Below are positions 1 to 9,878 of a stretch of DNA of 48,618 nt, in pieces (position 1 is the first letter of the stretch; each line of letters begins with the position of its first letter). The stretch is taken from positions 1 to 48,618 of the forward strand of contig JAITOC010000031.1 of the NCBI GenBank assembly GCA_031290175.1, read 5' to 3'. Position numbers and translations under genes: made by a program. The notes under the pieces are model-generated. The model saw only the letters and a list, made by a program, of their open reading frames with translations, was not told where the DNA came from and searched no databases. This stretch comes from Coriobacteriales bacterium. GTDB lineage: Bacteria > Actinomycetota > Coriobacteriia > Coriobacteriales > UBA8131.

Positions 1-1
1 T

Positions 2-133
2 GCTGAAGGCACAGACGCACCCGCAAAGACTGCAAAGGCTGAGAAGCCAACCAAGCCTGTGGCCGAAAAGCCTGCCAAGCCCACAGCTGCAAAGAAGACC
101 ACAAAAGCAAAAGAGGATACAGCAGCCGAATAG
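2..133 (+). CDS. rplU: Ribosomal protein bL21, C-terminal tail (partial)
   Basis: Only the last 43 codons and the TAG stop (131-133) of a gene that begins upstream of the window are present. The visible peptide is a low-complexity tail made almost only of Ala, Lys, Pro, Thr and Glu, with repeated AEKP/AKP units. The assignment to bL21 rests on position: rplU normally lies directly before rpmA and obg. Basic Ala/Lys/Pro-rich extensions on ribosomal proteins are common in Actinomycetota and may contact rRNA. No folded bL21 core is visible here, so the call is contextual. It is 29 bp upstream of rpmA and presumably co-transcribed with it. Confidence 0.7.
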   Translation, partial: AEGTDAPAKTAKAEKPTKPVAEKPAKPTAAKKTTKAKEDTAAE

Positions 134-162
134 TCGGCTCGTAAGGATAGGGAGCACGAATC

Positions 163-417
163 ATGGCACATAAGAAGGGTCTCGGCTCATCAAGGAACGG
201 ACGCGATTCCAAGGCAAAGCGTCTCGGCGTCAAGCGTTTTGCTGGTGAGCAGGTTACGACCGGCAATATCATCGTGCGTCAGCGCGGTACACACATCCAT
301 CCTGGTGAGAATGTGGGCAGGGGCAGCGACGATACGCTGTTTGCGCTCAAGGATGGCGTCCTTGAGTTCACCAGAGGCGAGAAGCGTAAGGTGCACGTGC
401 GACCGGTGCAGGTCTAA
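163..417 (+). CDS. rpmA: Ribosomal protein bL27
   Basis: This 84-residue protein is the full usual length of bL27, a component of the 50S subunit whose N-terminus reaches towards the peptidyl-transferase centre. The sequence starts [16 protein letters not shown] and has the family core [10 protein letters not shown] followed by [15 protein letters not shown]. It begins directly with AHKKG and lacks the cleaved N-terminal extension seen in many Firmicutes. A GGGAG ribosome-binding site lies upstream of the ATG. It sits between the rplU tail and obg, the normal order, and is followed by a strong terminator hairpin. Confidence 0.98.
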   Translation: MAHKKGLGSSRNGRDSKAKRLGVKRFAGEQVTTGNIIVRQRGTHIHPGENVGRGSDDTLFALKDGVLEFTRGEKRKVHVRPVQV

Positions 418-442
418 CGGGCCTCCTCCTCAAGAATGCTAA

Positions 443-3012
<2,570 letters not shown>

Positions 3013-3126
3013 GGAGACACCGGTTAATTCCGTCATTGCGGGTCAAGTCCTGGGTGACGGGGTGGGGAGCAATTGATCGGTGCTTTTCTAGTGCTTTGCA
3101 GAGTACTGACGTTCCAGGGAGGAACA

Positions 3127-4398
3127 ATGTCTGTAGTTTTACAGAAGGCACAGCAGGCAAAGGCTGCCGCACAGGCGATGGCCCATCTTGCTGCCACCAT
3201 GCGCAACGATGCCCTGCTCGCCTTGGCTGATGCGCTCGAGCATGAACAGGCGTACCTTTTGACTGAAAACGAGCTGGATGTGAAGGATGCCCGCGAGAAG
3301 GGGACAGACGAAGCGCTCGTCGACCGCCTCATGCTTGACTCCGGTCGCATTGCGGGCATGGCGGATGCGCTTCGGACGCTTGCCCGGCAAAGCGACCCTC
3401 TCGGCACCGTAACCGAGGGGCGCACCCTCTACAACGGGATACGCCTGAGGCGGGTGCGGGTTCCGCTCGGTGTCGTTGCCATGATCTACGAGGCGCGCCC
3501 CAACGTCACGGCGGATGCTGCGGGGTTGACCCTCAAGACCGGGAATGCCTGTCTACTCAGGGGCGGATCGCTTGCCAGCCGCTCGAATATCTCCTTGACC
3601 AGGGTGCTCGCAGAAGCCGGCATCAAAGCTGGTCTGCCCGAGCATTGGCTTCAGTCCATCGAGACGACCGACCGCGAGGCGACCTATGAGCTCATGCAGC
3701 TCCGAGGGCTTATTGACGTGCTCATCCCACGGGGCTCAGCCTCGCTTATCGCATCAACGGTCGAGCAGGCAAAGGTGCCGGTCATCGAGACGGGCGAGGG
3801 AAACTGTCATCTCTATGTGCACAAGGATGCTGACCCGGCGATTATCGCACCCATCGCGGTCAACGCCAAGACGCAACGTCCGGGCGTATGCAATGCCATC
3901 GAGTCCATCCTCATTGACGAAGTGGCGGCAGAGCGGTTCGCGCCGCTTATCATTGAGGCGCTTGCGCCTTACGGCGTGGTTTTTCATGCGGATTCGACCA
4001 TCTATGCCCTGGCGCAGGGGCTGGACACCAAGCCGTCTCTCAAGCTCACACCTGCAAACGAGGACGACTGGGGCAGGGAGTACCTTGCCCTTGAGATTTC
4101 AATGAAGTGCGTCAGCGGGGTGGATGAGGCCATCCAGCATATCAATGCCTACAGCACCCATCACTCTGAAAGCATTCTGAGCAGGGATTATGAGGCGGTT
4201 AGCCGCTTTTTGGAGGAGGTTGACTCAGCGGCGGTCTACGCCAATGCATCGACGAGGTTTACGGATGGTGGAGAGTTCGGGCTTGGTGCGGAGATCGGTA
4301 TAGCAACACAGAAGCTGCATGCACGTGGCCCTATGGGTCTTGAGGCGCTCACCTCCACGAAGTTTCTGCTTGAGGGGGATGGCCAGATCCGTGCCTGA
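3127..4398 (+). CDS. proA: Gamma-glutamyl phosphate reductase
   Basis: ProA reduces gamma-glutamyl phosphate with NADPH to glutamate semialdehyde, the second step of proline synthesis. The 423-residue product is the usual length for this aldehyde-dehydrogenase superfamily member. The catalytic cysteine is Cys255 in QRPGVCNAIES. The family signatures YEARPNVTADAA and VPVIETGEGNCH are also present. The ATG at 3127 is preceded by an excellent AGGGAGGA ribosome-binding site. A longer in-frame reading from 3073 lacks a site and adds an unrelated N-terminus. The 3' end overlaps the start of nadD. Confidence 0.97.
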   Translation: MSVVLQKAQQAKAAAQAMAHLAATMRNDALLALADALEHEQAYLLTENELDVKDAREKGTDEALVDRLMLDSGRIAGMADALRTLARQSDPLGTVTEGRTLYNGIRLRRVRVPLGVVAMIYEARPNVTADAAGLTLKTGNACLLRGGSLASRSNISLTRVLAEAGIKAGLPEHWLQSIETTDREATYELMQLRGLIDVLIPRGSASLIASTVEQAKVPVIETGEGNCHLYVHKDADPAIIAPIAVNAKTQRPGVCNAIESILIDEVAAERFAPLIIEALAPYGVVFHADSTIYALAQGLDTKPSLKLTPANEDDWGREYLALEISMKCVSGVDEAIQHINAYSTHHSESILSRDYEAVSRFLEEVDSAAVYANASTRFTDGGEFGLGAEIGIATQKLHARGPMGLEALTSTKFLLEGDGQIRA

Positions 4399-5059
4399 GT
4401 GCATCTCCCCACGCTTCGATGCACGAATAGCGGCATGCACTGCTGCCGCCCCGTCTAACAGGCAGTTCAGGCTTGGTCTGCTTGGCGGCACCTTTGACCC
4501 GGTGCATATCGGTCATCTTATCCTTGCGCAGACTGCCTATGAGCAATTCGCCTTGGATGGGGTGTTGTTCGTACCGACTGGTCGGCCAGTGAGAAAACTC
4601 GATACACTCAGCACAGATGCAGAGGCGCGCTATGCTATGATACAACGCGCTATTGCTGGAGATGAGCGGTTCGATGTCAGTCGCATTGAGATCGACCGCC
4701 CCGGAGCGACATACACAATCGACACCTTGCGTGCGATGTGTGCGTTGTACGGTTGCGGGGCACAGGTTTTTCTGATAGCAGGGGCCGATGCGATGGTTGA
4801 CCTCAAAACGTGGAAAGACGCCGACGAGATCGCGTCGTCGGTTATCGTTTTGGGTGCCCATCGAGCTGGTACCAAGAGAGAAGCGTTCACCCGAGGGCTT
4901 GAAGACGGAAGTTTTGACATACGCTTGCTTGCCATGCCGCAGCTCCCCGTCTCTTCTCAGGAGATTCGAGAGCGTGTCCGTGGCGGGCGCTCGGTGCGCT
5001 ATCTGGTCGTAGATGACGTTCGTACGTACATCGAGGATTACCGCCTGTACCAGCAGTAA
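4379..5059 (+). CDS. nadD: Nicotinate-nucleotide adenylyltransferase
   Basis: NadD adenylates nicotinic acid mononucleotide to deamido-NAD in NAD synthesis. The nucleotidyltransferase motif GGTFDPVHIGHL is clear, and the C-terminal SSQEIRERVRGG matches the conserved ATP-binding SSxxIR region. The start is uncertain. ATG 4379 gives 226 residues but has its GAGGGGG directly against it. GTG 4391, 12 bp further on, would be better spaced. Both overlap the end of proA. About 35 residues before the fold are poorly conserved. It is followed by yqeK and rsfS, the widespread nadD-yqeK-rsfS order. Confidence 0.95.
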   Translation: MARSVPECISPRFDARIAACTAAAPSNRQFRLGLLGGTFDPVHIGHLILAQTAYEQFALDGVLFVPTGRPVRKLDTLSTDAEARYAMIQRAIAGDERFDVSRIEIDRPGATYTIDTLRAMCALYGCGAQVFLIAGADAMVDLKTWKDADEIASSVIVLGAHRAGTKREAFTRGLEDGSFDIRLLAMPQLPVSSQEIRERVRGGRSVRYLVVDDVRTYIEDYRLYQQ

Positions 5060-5079
5060 AGTAGAAAGAGTGTGAGGCA

Positions 5080-5673
5080 TTGCAAGACGAGTACCAGCAG
5101 ATATATAACGAGGCGCGTTTGATCCTTGAGACGCGCTTGAACGAATACAGGCTACTCCATTCCATCAGTGTGGCTGACACCGCTGCTTCCATGGCAAGAC
5201 AGTATGGCGTAGATGTCGATAAGGCCTGCGTCGCCGGGCTCCTGCACGACTGGGACAAGAACCTCTCAGACGAGGAGCTTGTCGAGCGTGCGCGGGGATT
5301 CGGTATTGAGATGGCCGACCGCCTTGAGGATCTCGCCTTCCTGCTTCATGCGCAGACAGGCGCCATGGCCGTGAAGCAACAGTTCCCTGGGATAGACCCT
5401 GAGATCACGCAGGCTATAGCCCGACACACTTCTGCCGCACCTGATATGACCGAACTCGATATGATCATCTATATCGCAGACATAATCGAGCCGCTGCGCT
5501 CACGGGGCAATCTGACCCCTTTGCGTACGATAGCCGGTAAAGTCCCCCTTGAATTGTTGTTCCTCAAGTCGCTGGAGATGACCATGGAGCACCTCATCAA
5601 GCGTCATCGCTTCATCCACCCCGACTCGTTGCAGGTCTGGAACTCCTATATCGCCCGGGAGCGGGGCATGTAG
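5080..5673 (+). CDS. yqeK: HD-domain Ap4A hydrolase YqeK
   Basis: YqeK-type HD-domain proteins hydrolyse diadenosine tetraphosphate symmetrically to two ADP. The 197-residue product has the HD metal-binding pattern: HSISVADTA, then LLHDWDKNLS, then FLLHAQTGA and IARHTSAAPDM, ending with the conserved DMIIYIADIIEPLR block. I use TTG 5080, preceded by GTGAGG at a suitable distance; no ATG gives the conserved N-terminus. It lies 20 bp after nadD, consistent with one transcript. Confidence 0.93.
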   Translation: MQDEYQQIYNEARLILETRLNEYRLLHSISVADTAASMARQYGVDVDKACVAGLLHDWDKNLSDEELVERARGFGIEMADRLEDLAFLLHAQTGAMAVKQQFPGIDPEITQAIARHTSAAPDMTELDMIIYIADIIEPLRSRGNLTPLRTIAGKVPLELLFLKSLEMTMEHLIKRHRFIHPDSLQVWNSYIARERGM

Positions 5674-5679
5674 TTCGAC

Positions 5680-5708
5680 TCGACTGCTTCACGGAGAGGT
5701 GTTATTAT
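5680..5708 (+). promoter_or_regulatory. Candidate sigma-A-type promoter before rsfS
   Basis: A -35 box TCGACT (5680-5685) and a -10 box TATTAT (5703-5708) are separated by exactly 17 bp, just after the yqeK stop. The same -35 variant, TCGACT with a 17-bp spacer, occurs before rpsO at 37771, which adds some support. The promoter would let rsfS be transcribed apart from nadD-yqeK. A short GCCC-TTTC-GGGC hairpin follows at 5716-5727, without a T-run. Confidence 0.5.
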
Positions 5709-5759
5709 CAAGAAAAGCCCTTTCGGGCGTCAGTGTTACAGGAAGCAACAGGAGGATGT

Positions 5760-6209
5760 GTGACATCTAAGGATTGGGCACGTATCGCCGCACGAGCGGC
5801 TGACGACAAGAAGGCATTCGATATCGTTGTGCAGGAAGTACGCGAGGCGCTGGTCATAACGGATTATTTTGTCATCGCAACCGGAGCAAACAACCGTCAG
5901 GTCGACGCCATAGCTGAAGGGATTGAGGAGGCGCTTCGCAAAGAAGCTGACATCAAGCCCATAGGGCGTGAAGGTAGGGATGATCTTACCTGGGTTCTTC
6001 TTGACTATGGTGACCTTGTTATCCATGTCTTCCAGCCCGAGATACGTGAGTTTTATCGCCTTGAAGCCCTTTGGAGCGATGTACCCACACTTGACCTTGC
6101 AGAGGCAGGAATCATCGACCCGGTGTATACCGAGCGTATCGCAAAACTCCTGGGGCTCAACGGAACACCGAGTGTCTCACAGGTGGCTGCGCTCGACACC
6201 GTCGAGTGA
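5760..6209 (+). CDS. rsfS: Ribosomal silencing factor RsfS
   Basis: RsfS binds uL14 on the 50S subunit and blocks joining with 30S when nutrients are low. The 149-residue protein has the family core: KAFDIVVQEVREALVITDYFVIATGANNRQVDAIAEGIEEAL, then DLTWVLLDYGDLVIHVFQPEIREFYRLEALW. I chose GTG 5760 because AGGAGG (5750-5755) precedes it, though with a short 4-nt spacing. A TTG at 5733 would add nine residues without a ribosome-binding site. About 30 C-terminal residues beyond the core are not conserved. The 3' end overlaps that of the convergent dinB by 33 bp. Confidence 0.95.
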   Translation: MTSKDWARIAARAADDKKAFDIVVQEVREALVITDYFVIATGANNRQVDAIAEGIEEALRKEADIKPIGREGRDDLTWVLLDYGDLVIHVFQPEIREFYRLEALWSDVPTLDLAEAGIIDPVYTERIAKLLGLNGTPSVSQVAALDTVE

Positions 6210-7619
6210 TTCAGGTAGCAAGGGGTCTTTGTAGTCGTCTTTCTTCTGGGCGATGGTGCCGGTGTCGCGCTCCCGGAATTTCAGTTCACGTCCATAACTG
6301 ACTGCCTGCTCCCCAAAGCGATCCTTCACCTTGTCCGTTGCCTCGACAAGCGAGCGCTTTTTGGGGCGGGGCGAGACCGCGGGCAAGGAGCCCGCAGGAG
6401 CCGCATGCTGCGTGGTTCTCGCGTTTGTGCCTGTGCTCATGCTCGCGTTCGTATTCGTTCTGAGCTCCGCCGCCCCCCGGCCACCCCGTGCAGGCGCGTC
6501 AAGGGAGTCGAAAAGGGAGTCGAAAAGGGATAATTGCTCGGGTCGTTTTTCAAAGGATGAGATGGCAACCCCAACCAGACGGAGCTTGTCGCCCGGAGAC
6601 CAGACCTGCGGGAGCAGGGCATGCAGCAGGGGGGTAAAGACCTGTTCATCATCCACAGCATGGTCGACCGTCGTTTGTGCGGTGCGGATGCTGAGGTCAT
6701 CGTAGCGCACCTTGAGTGTAACCGTGTACCCCGTTAAACCCTTCCGCCGCAACCGTCGCCCAACTTTTGTGGCGAGCATGGCCACCGCCTGTCGTATCTC
6801 CGCAAGCTCTATGAGATCCGTCGAGAAGGTCAGCTCATTCGAGATCGATTTAACCGTGTCGTCCGCCTCAACAGGCGAGGCATCGAGCCCGAGACAGCGA
6901 TTGCGCATCATCTCGGCATTCTTGCCATAGATGCTTTTGAGCAGTGCTTCGTCAGCTTGCGCCATATCACCAAGCGTGAGGATGCCAAAGGTGTTGAGCT
7001 TCTTTTCCGCCTGGCGCCCGACTCCTGACATCGTGCGTATCGGCAAAGGGGAGAGAAAGTCTATCTCGCGTCCGGGATAGACCACCGTGAGCCCGTTGGG
7101 CTTGTCGATATCAGAGGCAATCTTCGCGACGCTTTTTGATGTGCCGAGACCTATCGAGCACGTTATCCCGAGCTTCGCGACACGCTTGCGAATATGATAG
7201 GCGAGTTTGATGGGGTGTTCTCTGACAAAGCGCCCGGGAGAGACATCGAGAAAGGCCTCATCAATGGATACCTGCTGCAGGTGAGGGGAGACGGCGAACA
7301 TGATTTCCATAACCTGCTTGGACAGGGAGATATACCGGGGAAAATTGCCGGGAGTCCAGATGGCATCGGGGCAGAGCCGTGCAGCTTGAGCCGATGCCAT
7401 CGCAGAGCGCACGCCGAACTTCCGAGCCTCGTAGGAACAGGTGGACACAACGCCGCGCCGCGCGCGGTCACCTCCGACGATAACGGGTTTGCCTCGCCAA
7501 TCGGGATGGTCGAGCTGTTCGACTGAGGCAAAGAAGGCATCGAGGTCAAGCAACAGCACCGCAGCTCCTTCCCACGGAAGCAGCGCATCCAAACTCGTGG
7601 TTTCCTCAGATACCGTCAT
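6177..7619 (-). CDS. dinB: DNA polymerase IV (Y-family)
   Basis: DinB is an error-prone translesion polymerase. Catalytic acidic residues are visible as LLDLDAFFASVEQ (Asp25) and SIDEAF (Asp120, Glu121), followed by the helix-hairpin-helix region (MSGVGRQAEKKL) and the little-finger domain. The beta-clamp-binding peptide QLSLF is present and is followed by a duplicated SLFD block encoded by a 12-bp tandem repeat. A low-complexity linker of about 50 residues then leads to a C-terminal piece (DKVKDRFGEQAVSYGREL), giving 480 residues, longer than the E. coli enzyme. I use ATG 7619, which coincides with the predicted transcription start; a GTG at 7634 is possible. A LexA box overlaps the promoter, implying SOS control. 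Confidence 0.96.
   Translation of the reverse strand: MTVSEETTSLDALLPWEGAAVLLLDLDAFFASVEQLDHPDWRGKPVIVGGDRARRGVVSTCSYEARKFGVRSAMASAQAARLCPDAIWTPGNFPRYISLSKQVMEIMFAVSPHLQQVSIDEAFLDVSPGRFVREHPIKLAYHIRKRVAKLGITCSIGLGTSKSVAKIASDIDKPNGLTVVYPGREIDFLSPLPIRTMSGVGRQAEKKLNTFGILTLGDMAQADEALLKSIYGKNAEMMRNRCLGLDASPVEADDTVKSISNELTFSTDLIELAEIRQAVAMLATKVGRRLRRKGLTGYTVTLKVRYDDLSIRTAQTTVDHAVDDEQVFTPLLHALLPQVWSPGDKLRLVGVAISSFEKRPEQLSLFDSLFDSLDAPARGGRGAAELRTNTNASMSTGTNARTTQHAAPAGSLPAVSPRPKKRSLVEATDKVKDRFGEQAVSYGRELKFRERDTGTIAQKKDDYKDPLLPESLDGVERSHL
6503..6530. repeat. 12-bp tandem duplication inside dinB
   Basis: GGGAGTCGAAAA occurs twice in direct succession (6503-6514 and 6515-6526), followed by a partial GGGA. 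On the coding strand this duplicates four residues (FDSL) directly after the clamp-binding QLSLF, so the frame is kept. Confidence 0.95.
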
Positions 7620-7625
7620 AGCGGT

Positions 7626-7654
7626 AGTATACACGAACAGATGTTCTATGAAAA
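7626..7654 (-). promoter_or_regulatory. dinB promoter
   Basis: Read on the minus strand, TTTTCA (7654-7649) and TATACT (7631-7626) are 17 bp apart. The predicted +1, seven nucleotides after the -10 box, falls on the A of the ATG at 7619, so the transcript would be leaderless. No ribosome-binding site is visible before either possible start, which agrees with this. Confidence 0.65.
7634..7647. promoter_or_regulatory. LexA (SOS) box over the dinB promoter
   Basis: GAACAGATGTTC (7635-7646) has perfect GAAC-N4-GTTC symmetry and is preceded by C, giving CGAAC-AGAT-GTTCT. This matches the Gram-positive LexA/DinR consensus CGAACRNRYGTTYG except at the last base. It lies exactly between the -35 and -10 boxes of dinB, where bound LexA would block RNA polymerase. 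The match and position are seen in the sequence; the regulation is inferred. Confidence 0.85.
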
Positions 7655-7682
7655 CAGAACGCAGCGAGCGGTGCCCAAAAGT

Positions 7683-8993
7683 CTATCCAAAGCGAAGAAC
7701 AAGATAGATGCCGCTGATCACGATGGAGATAAGCATGAAGGGCACGCCAACTTTAAGGAAATGCAGAAACGTAAGGGGGTATCCCTCACGGTTGCTGATG
7801 CCCGAGAGCACGACGTTTGCGCTGGCTCCGATCAAGGTGCCGTTGCCACCGAGACAGGCCCCTAACGAGAGCGCCCACCAGAGCGGGGTGACGTCCACAC
7901 CACTGGCACCCATGGTCAAGAGCACGGGTATCATCGTAGCCACAAAGGGGATGTTATCCAATATCGCAGAGATGATAGCTGACGCTACGAGGACGACAAG
8001 AATGGCGAGAATCATCTGACCTTGCGTAGCTGTAACGAGGAAGTGTGCAAAGGTATCGATAAGTCCCGTCTCGACCATACCGCCCACAACGATGAAGAGA
8101 CCTCCAAAAAAGCCGATGGTCGTCCACTCGACGCCGAGAATGACTTCTTCGACATCCTGACGACCGAGAAGCATCATGATAGCTGCAGCCGTAAGGGCGA
8201 TGACGGAGGATTCAAGGTGGAGCACCCCATGGAGCATGAAGGCCACTGTGACGACCCCGATCATGACAACGCTTTTAATGAAGAGGCTCCTAGAGACGAT
8301 AGCCTCGTTCTCATCGAGTTGCATGATGCCCTCAAGGTATTCGGGCTCCACTTTGAGCTTGCGTCCATAAAGGAGGCGAAAACCGAGAATGGTGACCGCA
8401 AGGATGACGAGTACGATAGGCGCGTCAACGGCGATGAAGTCAAAGAAGCTCAGACCCGTTGCTGAGCCAATCATGATGTTCGGTGGGTCTCCGATGAGGG
8501 TAGCGGTGCCGCCGACGTTTGATGCGATGATCTGAGTGATGAAGAAGGGTACCGGGTCGAGCTTGAGTTCGCGGCAGATCATAAAGGTCATGGGTCCGAT
8601 AAGTAACACGGTCGTCACATTGTCAAGCAAGGCGGAGAGCACGGCGGTGATGAGCACCAGGGCAACCATGATGAGCCAGGGGTCGCCCTTGACCAACTTT
8701 GCCGCCTTGATGGCAACGAACTCAAAGAGCCCCGAGCGCTTTGCCACCGATACGAAGAGCATCATGCCAACGAGTACCCCTAGGGTGTTGAAATCGATGT
8801 GCTCAAGCGCCGCATCAAAAGGGAGGATCCCAAGGCTGACGGAAGTAACCCCGTCTGCCGTGGATAGCACAGGAAAGATGAACAGGAGAGCTGCGCCGAG
8901 CAGGGCGGCAACGGTACGATGCACCTTCTCGGAGACAATGAGCACCATGACGCCAAGGAAGATGACTAGAGCTATGATCTGCACTGCGGTCAT
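7683..8993 (-). CDS. ArsB/NhaD-family membrane permease
   Basis: This 436-residue, very hydrophobic protein has roughly 10-12 membrane segments and belongs to the ArsB/NhaD (ion transporter) superfamily. Hallmarks are the two repeated half-motifs LLDNVTTVLL and ILDNIPFVATMIP, and the signatures NVGGTATLIGDPPNIMIG and GNGTLIGASANVV. Members export arsenite, exchange Na+/H+ or carry organic or inorganic anions; the substrate cannot be told from sequence. No arsR or arsA neighbour supports arsenic resistance. The start ATG directly abuts the TAG stop of the upstream VIT-type transporter, so the two are probably co-translated and could act on ion or metal balance together. Confidence 0.85.
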   Translation of the reverse strand: MTAVQIIALVIFLGVMVLIVSEKVHRTVAALLGAALLFIFPVLSTADGVTSVSLGILPFDAALEHIDFNTLGVLVGMMLFVSVAKRSGLFEFVAIKAAKLVKGDPWLIMVALVLITAVLSALLDNVTTVLLIGPMTFMICRELKLDPVPFFITQIIASNVGGTATLIGDPPNIMIGSATGLSFFDFIAVDAPIVLVILAVTILGFRLLYGRKLKVEPEYLEGIMQLDENEAIVSRSLFIKSVVMIGVVTVAFMLHGVLHLESSVIALTAAAIMMLLGRQDVEEVILGVEWTTIGFFGGLFIVVGGMVETGLIDTFAHFLVTATQGQMILAILVVLVASAIISAILDNIPFVATMIPVLLTMGASGVDVTPLWWALSLGACLGGNGTLIGASANVVLSGISNREGYPLTFLHFLKVGVPFMLISIVISGIYLVLRFG

Positions 8994-9875
8994 CTATATA
9001 TCAACTCCAAGCAGCGTTTTTGCGGCAAGACCGATCAGGAAGGAGACCAGCGCCACGCCGAGGCTGATGGCAGCCATCTGCCCGAACCTGCTCCAGAACG
9101 GTAGGCGCTGGGCAACGGATATGTAGTAGTTGAAGAAGAAGATAATCAGTACGACACAGACCGACATGATGATCAGCGCAGTGAAGTAAAGATGATCATC
9201 GAGCAACAGGTAAGGGAGTATGAGGATCGCAACGGTTATCAGATAGGCGCATCCGGTATAGAGCGCTGCCTTGAGGGCGTGAGGGTTGCCGTTGGCCTTC
9301 TCGGCAAGGTAGTTGGACGCAGCCATCGAAAACGTGGCGGCAATGCCGGTGATGATCCCCGAAAGCGCCACAAGCCTTGTGCTCGCCAGAGCAAAGGTCA
9401 GCCCGGCGATGACACCCGTCAACTCGACCAAGGCATCGTTTAGCCCGAGGACAATCGCCCCAACATATTGGAGGCGTTCCTCGTCAAGCATGTCGACGAG
9501 CTGCTCCTCGTGCTCCTGCTCCCGAGCGATGACGGCTTCTATTTCAGGGACGGCGGCGGAGAGCTGACCGTAAGCGAGGGCAGTCTTGTCCTCGCCCTTT
9601 TCCATAAGGCGCAGTACGAAGGTGTAGCCCAGAAGGCAGAGCAGCAGCGTGTACCAGGCAACCTTGAGATGGTTGGGGACGACGGCTTCGTTCGTATAGG
9701 ATTTCCACGTGTTATAGTGATCCTGCTCATCTTGCGCAATCTGCTCGAGGATCAATTTGTGCTTGGGGTGCTTTTCCGTTTTGGACATGCGCGCATACAC
9801 GAGGCAATCGGTCGCCTCGGCCTTCTGGAATGCGAGCAGGGTCTCGCGTGTGCTGCTGTCGATGTGTACTGCCAA
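8994..9875 (-). CDS. Ferritin-like/VIT1-CCC1 fusion transporter
   Basis: The 293-residue protein joins an N-terminal ferritin-like (rubrerythrin-type) domain, about residues 8-125 with two ExxH pairs (E50-H53 and E119-H122), to a C-terminal VIT1/CCC1 membrane domain with about five helices (GLNDALVELTGVIAGLTFAL, MAASNYLAEKA). VIT1/CCC1 proteins move Fe2+ or Mn2+ out of the cytoplasm, and the ferritin-like part probably senses or delivers the metal. One apparent membrane segment (AWYTLLLCLLGYTFVL) interrupts the ferritin-like part. TTG 9875 is the only reasonable start; the ribosome-binding site is weak. It lies 3 bp after the EF-G2 stop and directly precedes the ArsB/NhaD permease. Confidence 0.88.
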   Translation of the reverse strand: MAVHIDSSTRETLLAFQKAEATDCLVYARMSKTEKHPKHKLILEQIAQDEQDHYNTWKSYTNEAVVPNHLKVAWYTLLLCLLGYTFVLRLMEKGEDKTALAYGQLSAAVPEIEAVIAREQEHEEQLVDMLDEERLQYVGAIVLGLNDALVELTGVIAGLTFALASTRLVALSGIITGIAATFSMAASNYLAEKANGNPHALKAALYTGCAYLITVAILILPYLLLDDHLYFTALIIMSVCVVLIIFFFNYYISVAQRLPFWSRFGQMAAISLGVALVSFLIGLAAKTLLGVDI

Positions 9876-9878
9876 GAC

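Noticed and set aside
7683-8993. Naming the permease arsB for arsenite resistance
   Set aside because: Family motifs fit the wider ArsB/NhaD superfamily, and there is no arsR, arsC or arsA beside it.
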